Shown here one piece after another: positions 1 to 3,828 of a stretch of 6,206 nucleotides of DNA. The notes under the pieces were generated by a model. That model was not told where the DNA came from. It made no database searches and saw nothing but the letters and a program-made list of their open reading frames with translations. Every line of letters starts with the position of its first letter. The stretch's first letter is position 1. Source of the DNA: Oscillospiraceae bacterium (GTDB lineage: Bacteria > Bacillota > Clostridia > Oscillospirales > Oscillospiraceae); assembly GCA_020866945.1 (NCBI GenBank), contig JAJBVW010000204.1:5868-12073 (forward strand), given 5' to 3'. The position numbers and the translations under genes were made by a program.

Positions 1-339
1 GCGGAGCGGGCGATTTGGGCCGGGCCGAATACGGGGGAGGAGCTGCGGGCCATCGGCGTGCCCGCTTTGCGGATTATCGCGCTCACCTTCCCCTGCGCCG
101 CCGTCACCATCGTCAGCGGCTATTTCGCCTCCGGTCTGGGAAACGGCGTGGTGAACATGGCGGGGGGCGCGCTGCGCCAGCTCGTTCCTCTGCTGCCTCT
201 GGCATGGCTTTTCACCGCGAATCTTGGAATCGGCTGTACCTGGTACGCCTTCTGGGTCTCCGAGGCCGCCGCCGTGGTGTACAGCCTGCTGTCCGTCCGG
301 CATGAAATGAAGAAAAAAGTGACGCCCCTCCTGTCCTGA
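1..339 (+). CDS. MATE-family efflux transporter, C-terminal part (5' end outside window)
   Basis: The frame is open from base 1 to the TGA at 337-339 and gives 112 residues. These contain a typical MATE C-terminal half-bundle: three hydrophobic segments at about residues 23-42, 59-77 and 81-97, with the motif-like stretches VSGYFASGLGNG and GALRQLVPLLPLAWL, which in this family lie in the last transmembrane helices. It ends with a short basic tail (RHEMKKKVTP). MATE proteins are inner-membrane exporters that use a Na+ or H+ gradient to expel cationic drugs or metabolites; the substrate here cannot be told. The gene converges with the radical SAM gene, 53 bases lie between the two stop codons, and its last codons carry the terminator that serves the opposite strand. 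The assignment to MATE is firm from the residue pattern; the subfamily is not resolved. Confidence 0.88.
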   Translation, partial: AERAIWAGPNTGEELRAIGVPALRIIALTFPCAAVTIVSGYFASGLGNGVVNMAGGALRQLVPLLPLAWLFTANLGIGCTWYAFWVSEAAAVVYSLLSVRHEMKKKVTPLLS

Positions 340-353
340 GGCAGGGGAGCGTC
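310..353 (-). terminator. Rho-independent terminator of the radical SAM gene
   Basis: On the minus strand, 40 bases past the radical SAM stop codon, GACGC-(bulged T)-CCCCT pairs with AGGGG-GCGTC (arms 353-342 and about 330-321). This is followed by ACTTTTTTCTT (320-310). The T tract follows only in the minus direction, so it terminates the radical SAM transcript. The whole element overlaps the last codons of the MATE gene. On the plus strand the hairpin has no following T run and would be a weak terminator at most. Confidence 0.75.
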
Positions 354-392
354 ATAGAGTAGGGAGAGCTGTGAATACAGGTTCTTAGATTG

Positions 393-1772
393 TCAGTGGA
401 CAGCGGCCTTTTCAGCGGCCTGGGCCTGGTCTTCCTCCCACAGACGGTCGGCAGTGGGCGCCCAGTTTTCAGCATAGGCGACGCACTTGTCGCATAGATG
501 GTCTACCGCCTCCGGGGACTGGAGGTCTGTGGAATGAGCGCCGGTGGCATGGATGATGGCCCGCAGGCGTTCGGGATTTTCCAGCATGGGGCAGGGACGC
601 AGATGATTTTCGTTGAAGGGCTGGCCGTCATGATAGGCCATGAACAGAGGGGACTGGAGCACCTCCAGCAGAGTCTTTTCGTGGATGTTCGAGTCCGAAT
701 AGTGGACGAATACGCAGGGGTCGCAGTCCCCGTTTGCGTTGATGTGCAGGTACCGCCGCCCTCCGGCGATGCAGCCGCCCACGTATTTGCCGTCGTTCTG
801 GAAGTCCATGGCAAAAATGGGTTTCGTGGAGCGGAGGGTACGGATACGGTGATAGACGTGCTCCCGCTGTTCCGGGCTGAGCAGCAGGTCGGGAGAGGCG
901 TCGTTCCCCACGGGCATATAATGGAAATACCAGGCAAACAGTGCACCACGGTCGATCATGCTGTCCATAAAGCTGTCAGAGGTGATAGACTCATAATTCT
1001 GGCTGGTGTAGCAGCAGGAGATGCCAAAGGGAAGGCGTTTTTCCTTCAGTATAGTCATGGCCCGCAGTACCTTCTGATAGGTGCCGGATCCCCGGCGGCT
1101 GTCGGTGGCGGTTTCGTCCCCCTCGATGCTGATGACGGGGATGAAATTTTTTACCCGCAGCATATCCTCCGCGAAGGCCTCGTCAATCAGGGTGCCGTTG
1201 GTGAAAGCCATAAACTGACAATCGCTGTTGTGGGCGCAGATGGCGATTAAGTCCTGCCGCCACACCATGGGTTCTCCACCGGTGTAGATGTAAAAATAGA
1301 CCCCCAGCTCCTTGCCCTGGTGGATGATGTCGTCTATCTCCCGCACGCTGAGATTCAGCCGGTTGCCGTATTCTGCAGCCCAGCAGCCGGTGCAGTGGAG
1401 GTTGCAGGCGGAGGTGGGGTCAAGGAGAATCGACCAGGGGATGTTGCCGCCGTATTTTTCCCGCATTTGCTGCTGCATGGGCCAGCCTATCAGATTGGCA
1501 TTTATGAAGAAGTTCTGATAAATGGTCTTCGTGACCTCCGGGTCTAAATCCCGCAAAATCGCCATGACCAGCTTGTGCATATGATGGTCAGGGTTTTCCA
1601 GCACCTCCTGGATGGCAGCCCGCTGCTTGGGGAATGTGTTGGGATTGTCCCCTGCCAGCTTGTTCACCGTGTTCATCAGCTTGAGGATGTTTTTCTCCGG
1701 ATCCTTTTCTACATAATTGAAAGCCGCTGTAAGCGCCGCCCTGCCTGCCTTGGATGAAAACACGCTGCCCAT
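393..1772 (-). CDS. radical SAM enzyme with SPASM-like cysteine-rich C-terminus
   Basis: This 459-residue protein carries the radical SAM cluster motif CxxxCxxC at Cys123, Cys127 and Cys130 (sequence CNLHCTGC), just after a strand of the type IPWSILLDPTSA. The SAM-binding motif TGGEP is at 164-168, and VISIEGDE at 213-220 fits a later barrel strand. The C-terminal third adds Cys334, Cys350, Cys353, Cys394, Cys427 and Cys430 (GGCIAGG, NGDCDPC, CPMLEN, HLCDKC), which is SPASM-like and suggests one or two auxiliary Fe-S clusters. The first 110 residues are a helical extension before the barrel. Radical SAM proteins cleave S-adenosylmethionine reductively to a 5'-deoxyadenosyl radical; the substrate here is unknown. 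No short precursor peptide is visible next to it, which speaks against a standard peptide-maturation locus. The start at 1772 is preceded by GGAAGGGA at a suitable distance. The neighbouring tetR gene and palindrome suggest TetR control. Confidence 0.9.
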   Translation of the reverse strand: MGSVFSSKAGRAALTAAFNYVEKDPEKNILKLMNTVNKLAGDNPNTFPKQRAAIQEVLENPDHHMHKLVMAILRDLDPEVTKTIYQNFFINANLIGWPMQQQMREKYGGNIPWSILLDPTSACNLHCTGCWAAEYGNRLNLSVREIDDIIHQGKELGVYFYIYTGGEPMVWRQDLIAICAHNSDCQFMAFTNGTLIDEAFAEDMLRVKNFIPVISIEGDETATDSRRGSGTYQKVLRAMTILKEKRLPFGISCCYTSQNYESITSDSFMDSMIDRGALFAWYFHYMPVGNDASPDLLLSPEQREHVYHRIRTLRSTKPIFAMDFQNDGKYVGGCIAGGRRYLHINANGDCDPCVFVHYSDSNIHEKTLLEVLQSPLFMAYHDGQPFNENHLRPCPMLENPERLRAIIHATGAHSTDLQSPEAVDHLCDKCVAYAENWAPTADRLWEEDQAQAAEKAAVH

Positions 1773-1803
1773 AAACCTGTCCCTTCCTGTTCTATAAAAA
1801 TTT

Positions 1804-1864
1804 TAGGAACCTCCGGTCAGCCGAATCGCCCGGTCAGGGCGTATCGTTTAACGGATGGTTCCTA
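1804..1864 (-). promoter_or_regulatory. inverted-repeat element in the radical SAM leader
   Basis: TAGGAACC at 1804-1811 is matched by its exact reverse complement GGTTCCTA at 1857-1864. Four more pairs (TCCG/CGGA) follow if one base is bulged, giving a 12-bp arm. Inside it, CGCCC (1827-1831) and GGGCG (1837-1841) form a second hairpin with a five-base loop, extended by CGA/TCG after a two-base internal loop. In the minus-strand RNA the outer helix ends 31 bases before the start codon, upstream of the ribosome-binding site. It could be a structured leader or a protein-binding site. I do not recognise it as a known riboswitch class. The AAAATTTTT after it is separated by a few bases and does not make a convincing terminator. 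Confidence 0.5.
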
Positions 1865-1865
1865 T

Positions 1866-1894
1866 ATCATATTCTGTAAGAAACGGCGGTTCAA
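1866..1894 (-). promoter_or_regulatory. second candidate promoter for the radical SAM gene
   Basis: On the minus strand TTGAAC (1894-1889) and TATGAT (1871-1866) are spaced by 17 bases. The match to the sigma-A consensus is 4/6 and 5/6. It would start transcription near 1859, at the edge of the inverted repeat at 1804-1864. It is weaker than the upstream candidate at 1945-1973 and may be chance in AT-rich DNA. Confidence 0.3.
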
Positions 1895-1940
1895 CCGGCA
1901 AATACAGATGAGTGATAAAATTTTAAGCAGCGGGAAATGA

Positions 1941-1955
1941 CTGTATAATGTACAG
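1941..1955. promoter_or_regulatory. candidate TetR operator palindrome
   Basis: CTGTATAATGTACAG is a 15-base palindrome with perfect five-base half-sites (CTGTA/TACAG) and two further symmetric positions inside. It covers the -10 element of the promoter facing the radical SAM gene and lies 14 bases from the tetR stop codon. Size, symmetry and position fit an operator for a dimeric TetR-type repressor. The CTGTA and TACAG words recur at 1874-1878 and 1903-1907, with a longer gap. Confidence 0.55.
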
Positions 1956-1973
1956 AATATAAGACTTGTTAAG
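1945..1973 (-). promoter_or_regulatory. candidate promoter of the radical SAM gene, at the 3' end of tetR
   Basis: On the minus strand TTAACA (1973-1968) and CATTAT (1950-1945) are 17 bases apart, matching the sigma-A consensus in 5/6 and 4/6 positions. The -35 overlaps the stop codon of the tetR gene (1971-1969) and the -10 sits inside the palindrome at 1941-1955. Transcription would begin near 1938 and give a leader of about 165 nt before the radical SAM start. Confidence 0.5.
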
Positions 1974-2547
1974 AGACGGGCTTGGCGCGGTTCTGGCGCA
2001 GGCGCTCCAGGGCGTTTTTCATGTCCTCTACGGTGACGAAGGAGAGCAGCTGTTTGACAAGAACATGGGGATCGGTTGTCATGCCCTTTTGTATCCAGGC
2101 CAGAAGAATGCCTGAGCTGGCGTAGGTATAAAAGTCCAAAACGAAGGCTCTGTCCTCCGGCGCAGCTTCCAGATGTGGAGCCTGTTCGGAAAGGCCCTCT
2201 TCCAAAAGTTTGTGTGTCATTTCATAGAGATAGCGTTCTACCTCCTCCCGCCGCATGGAGCGCAGAAGGTTTGTCAGCTCCGGCTTGTTATCCTGAAGGG
2301 CGTGGAGGAAAGCCAAAAAGAGCTGCTCACTGGAGTCGGTGTCCTGGCACTGGGCAAGAATCTGCTCGGCGTTATCCTTCAGCGACCACTCGATTAGGTC
2401 ATAGATGTCTTTGAAATGGTAATAGAAAGTCATCCGGCTTACACCGCAGTCCTCCGCAATATCCGTGACGGTGATTTTGCTCAGAGGCTTCTGGCGAAGC
2501 ATTTTCCGAAGGGATGTGGACATGGCTTTTTTTGTGGTTTGTGACAA
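1969..2547 (-). CDS. TetR-type transcriptional regulator (DhaS-like)
   Basis: The product has 192 residues, a normal TetR length. The N-terminal DNA-binding domain has its helix-turn-helix at about residues 25-47 (ITVTDIAEDCGVSRMTFYYHFKD), the classic TetR pattern ending in the FYYHF recognition helix. The remainder is helical, with a TetR-like C-terminal ligand and dimer domain at about 75-190. The start is TTG at 2547-2545, chosen because GGAGGG lies seven bases before it and because members of this subgroup usually begin Met-Ser-Gln-x-Thr-Lys-Lys; an in-frame ATG (residue 9) would remove this part. The gene follows the XRE gene by 66 bases, with no clear promoter between, so the two may share a transcript. 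The candidate operator just beyond its stop codon points to the radical SAM gene as the likely target. The inducer is unknown. Confidence 0.88.
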   Translation of the reverse strand: MSQTTKKAMSTSLRKMLRQKPLSKITVTDIAEDCGVSRMTFYYHFKDIYDLIEWSLKDNAEQILAQCQDTDSSEQLFLAFLHALQDNKPELTNLLRSMRREEVERYLYEMTHKLLEEGLSEQAPHLEAAPEDRAFVLDFYTYASSGILLAWIQKGMTTDPHVLVKQLLSFVTVEDMKNALERLRQNRAKPVS

Positions 2548-2552
2548 TGGTA

Positions 2553-2582
2553 TACCCTCCCTCCCGCGGCGGCAGCCGCGGG
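2553..2582 (-). promoter_or_regulatory. GC-rich hairpin abutting the tetR ribosome-binding site
   Basis: CCCGCGGC (2563-2570) and GCCGCGGG (2575-2582) form a perfect 8-bp stem with a four-base loop. In the minus-strand RNA the stem ends one base before the purine-rich ribosome-binding stretch GGGAGGG (2561-2555 region) of the TTG-started tetR gene. No T run follows it on this strand, so it is not a terminator here. It could affect translation or mRNA stability; this role is inferred. Confidence 0.4.
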
Positions 2583-2594
2583 TTTCACGTTCGG

Positions 2595-2615
2595 CCCGGA
2601 TGTCCGGGTTTTCTT
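2595..2615 (+). terminator. weak terminator-like hairpin, plus strand
   Basis: CCCGGA (2595-2600) and TCCGGG (2603-2608) form a short stem that is followed on the plus strand by TTTTCTT. No plus-strand gene precedes it, so it would at most stop antisense transcripts of the tetR region. It lies in the gap between the XRE and tetR genes. Confidence 0.25.
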
Positions 2616-2832
2616 AAAAATAAAACAAATCCTCAAACTTGATGTTCAGCGCTTGACACAGGATGAAGGCCAGCCTTGCCGTGGGACTGAAATGGCCGGT
2701 CTCAATGGCGCTGATGGTGTTGCGGGAGACCCCGACCATCCGGGCCAGCTCTGCCTGGGACAGCTTTTGTCTGGCTCTGCCTTCCCGGAGATGGGTTTTC
2801 AGCACCATCTTTATCTCGTCCAGGTCGTTCAT
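2614..2832 (-). CDS. small XRE/Cro-type helix-turn-helix regulator
   Basis: The 72-residue protein is almost entirely one HTH_3 (Cro/C1-type) domain. The helix-turn-helix spans about residues 25-46 (SQAELARMVGVSRNTISAIETG), followed by the usual FSPTARLAFILCQAL helix and the ending NIKFEDLFYF, typical of short stand-alone regulators of this family. The start at 2832 is supported by AGGAGG six bases upstream. The frame stays open farther upstream, but that extension is the promoter and operator region and is not likely to be translated. The gene has its own TTGACA-17-TAAAAT promoter flanked by a perfect 13-bp inverted repeat, which suggests autoregulation. It lies between the PsiE-like gene and tetR. 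Whether it also controls either neighbour cannot be seen. Confidence 0.9.
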   Translation of the reverse strand: MNDLDEIKMVLKTHLREGRARQKLSQAELARMVGVSRNTISAIETGHFSPTARLAFILCQALNIKFEDLFYF

Positions 2833-2848
2833 CGGGAACCTCCTATGA

Positions 2849-2906
2849 TGACAAGTTTTCTTTGCAATTATTTGTATCATTTTATCATTGCCTAGAAAAC
2901 TTGTCA
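2849..2906. promoter_or_regulatory. inverted-repeat operator around the XRE promoter
   Basis: TGACAAGTTTTCT at 2849-2861 is exactly complementary in reverse to AGAAAACTTGTCA at 2894-2906. After a two-base mismatch the symmetry continues with GCAAT (2864-2868) against ATTGC (2887-2891). One arm overlaps the -35 and spacer, the other lies just before the ribosome-binding site. Arm centres are 45 bases apart, close to a whole number of helix turns. This fits two binding sites for the XRE protein itself. Confidence 0.6.
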
Positions 2907-2907
2907 A
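2879..2907 (-). promoter_or_regulatory. promoter of the XRE gene
   Basis: On the minus strand the -35 TTGACA (2907-2902) is perfect and the -10 TAAAAT (2884-2879) matches 5/6, with 17 bases between. Transcription should start near 2872, giving a leader of about 40 nt to the ATG at 2832. It lies directly after the PsiE-like gene, so the XRE gene can be expressed independently of it. Confidence 0.8.
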
Positions 2908-2944
2908 CAATTCTGCCATTCTTCGCGCTATGTCTTTTTCGACA

Positions 2945-3568
2945 TTATTCCTCCAAACCCGGAAGATTTCGGAGTATTTCAATCTGTGTTACCTTACCGT
3001 TTCCGGCCCGGAGGACGCGCATCTGGCAGTCGTCCAGGGGGACGGAGGTTCCCGTGACGATGGGCAGCTCCTGCCGGTTACATTCCCGCTCCAGGACGGC
3101 CAACAGGGTGTCTCCCTCCTGATGGGGGATGTTGAGGCCCAGCAGCCGGTTCACGGTTTTGACCTTCATCCTTGCCCGGAAAACGGTCTCGTCCTTGTCC
3201 CCAAATTCGCAGAAAAGGAACTTTCTTGTGGCGAACAGTACCGCGATGGTGCATACGCCGACCAGGCTTGACCAGGTGGAGGTGTGGTCAACGATAATCT
3301 GCCGGGCGATGGCAAACAGCAGCACCTCGAACACCGTGTTGGAGGTGTGGTAATACATCATGCGTATCAGTTCCACGCCGATGATTAGGTTGAAGCAGGT
3401 CTCCAGCAGGTCGTCGTAGTTGGGCCAGGTCTCCAGGTTCGGGATGTTCACCATGGAGGAAATCAGCCGAATGGACAGCAGAATGATACCCACGGCCAAA
3501 ATCATGGCGATGACAAATTCCAATACAGCGGTCAGCCACTTCAAAAAGGTGGCGATCACATCCTTCAT
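2945..3568 (-). CDS. PsiE-like membrane protein with CorC-like C-terminal domain, under a manganese-type riboswitch
   Basis: The 207-residue protein has four hydrophobic segments at about residues 13-36, 56-71, 79-93 and 100-118. The pattern ELIRMMYYHTSNTVFEVLL followed by FAIARQIIVDH resembles the phosphate-starvation-inducible PsiE family. PsiE in Escherichia coli is a four-helix protein of about 136 residues, so this one is longer by a soluble tail. The tail (about 130-200) has the order VNRLLGLNIP, EGDTLLAVLE, a conserved-looking Gly-x-x-V-x-L and a final Gly-x-V-x-x-I-x-I, which resembles the CorC/HlyC transporter-associated domain of metal transporters. The start at 3568 has AGGAGG eight bases upstream. 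A yybP-ykoY riboswitch lies directly before it, which points to a role in manganese homeostasis, perhaps export or its control. The family assignment is fairly sure; the metal role is inferred. Confidence 0.8.
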   Translation of the reverse strand: MKDVIATFLKWLTAVLEFVIAMILAVGIILLSIRLISSMVNIPNLETWPNYDDLLETCFNLIIGVELIRMMYYHTSNTVFEVLLFAIARQIIVDHTSTWSSLVGVCTIAVLFATRKFLFCEFGDKDETVFRARMKVKTVNRLLGLNIPHQEGDTLLAVLERECNRQELPIVTGTSVPLDDCQMRVLRAGNGKVTQIEILRNLPGLEE

Positions 3569-3637
3569 GCGCGCGTCCTCCTTGTAATATTATGGACATT
3601 ATTATACATGAGCGGGCCGGCCGTCTGTGGGAAGGGG

Positions 3638-3686
3638 AAAATAAAAAGACTTTTACCACACGCGAAACCTGTGCGGTAAAAGTCTT
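3638..3686 (-). terminator. riboswitch-controlled Rho-independent terminator
   Basis: In the minus-strand RNA, bases 3686-3671 pair with 3661-3646: a 16-bp stem with one A-C mismatch and a nine-base loop, followed by TTTTTATTTT (3647-3638). It lies between the aptamer and the PsiE-like gene. Its 5' arm contains CUUUUAC (3682-3676), which is also the 3' strand of aptamer helix P1, so P1 and terminator exclude each other. It would also stop read-through from the secreted-protein gene upstream. Confidence 0.9.
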
Positions 3687-3784
3687 GTTATAGACGATAG
3701 ACATCTAACGTGATCCGGGCCTTTCAGCCGTATTGACGAATCACGCAACACAGACGGGACTGTGCAAACTACTCCCTTTTACTT
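3676..3784 (-). ncRNA. yybP-ykoY family manganese riboswitch aptamer
   Basis: Read on the minus strand, the RNA begins near 3784 and shows these parts in order. P1 5' strand GUAAAAG is at 3782-3776, running into the loop GGGAGUAG (3776-3769), the family's first conserved loop with one G fewer than the usual form. P2 is CACAG/CUGUG (3764-3760 with 3753-3749). The P3 arm is CGUGAU/AUCACG (3745-3740 with 3714-3709), enclosing the second conserved loop CGUCAAUACG (3738-3729), a small GCU-GAAA-GGC hairpin (3728-3719) and CCGG. AAGACUUUUACC (3686-3675) closes P1. These are the marks of the Mn2+-sensing yybP-ykoY class, recognised from memory of the consensus. Ligand binding should hold P1, prevent the terminator and switch the downstream gene on. 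Confidence 0.85.
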
Positions 3785-3790
3785 TCGTCA

Positions 3791-3819
3791 ATTATACACG
3801 TTCGACAGAGGATTGTCAA
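3791..3819 (-). promoter_or_regulatory. consensus promoter of the riboswitch and PsiE-like gene
   Basis: On the minus strand TTGACA (3819-3814) and TATAAT (3796-3791) are both perfect sigma-A hexamers with an optimal 17-base spacer. The start of transcription falls near 3784, directly at the first base of the riboswitch P1 region. The -35 lies only nine bases after the stop codon of the secreted-protein gene. Such a strong promoter suggests that control is exerted mainly at the riboswitch. Confidence 0.92.
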
Positions 3820-3828
3820 GCGTTTTTA

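Noticed and set aside
498..1250. Plus-strand open frame opposite the radical SAM gene
   Set aside because: It is antisense to a well-conserved enzyme and has no family features or ribosome-binding site of note.
1944..1949. TATAAT on the plus strand as a promoter
   Set aside because: There is no acceptable -35 at 16-18 bases upstream and it would only make RNA antisense to tetR; the hexamer is part of the palindrome.
2549..2556. GGTATACC palindrome before the tetR start as a TetR operator
   Set aside because: It is only eight bases long, lies between ribosome-binding site and start codon, and does not share the CTGTA/TACAG half-site.
2930..2945. ATGTC/GACAT hairpin at the end of the PsiE-like gene as a terminator
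   Set aside because: The stem is only five pairs and no T run follows on the minus strand.
2833..2982. N-terminal extension of the XRE gene (open frame to 2982)
   Set aside because: It would be translated from the promoter and operator DNA, and starts upstream of the mapped-looking TTGACA-17-TAAAAT promoter. The ATG at 2832 has a strong ribosome-binding site and gives the standard family length.
3601..3606. Minus-strand TATAAT after the riboswitch terminator as a second promoter of the PsiE-like gene
   Set aside because: No useful -35 is present (CACAGA at 17 bases) and it would bypass the riboswitch; it cannot be fully excluded.
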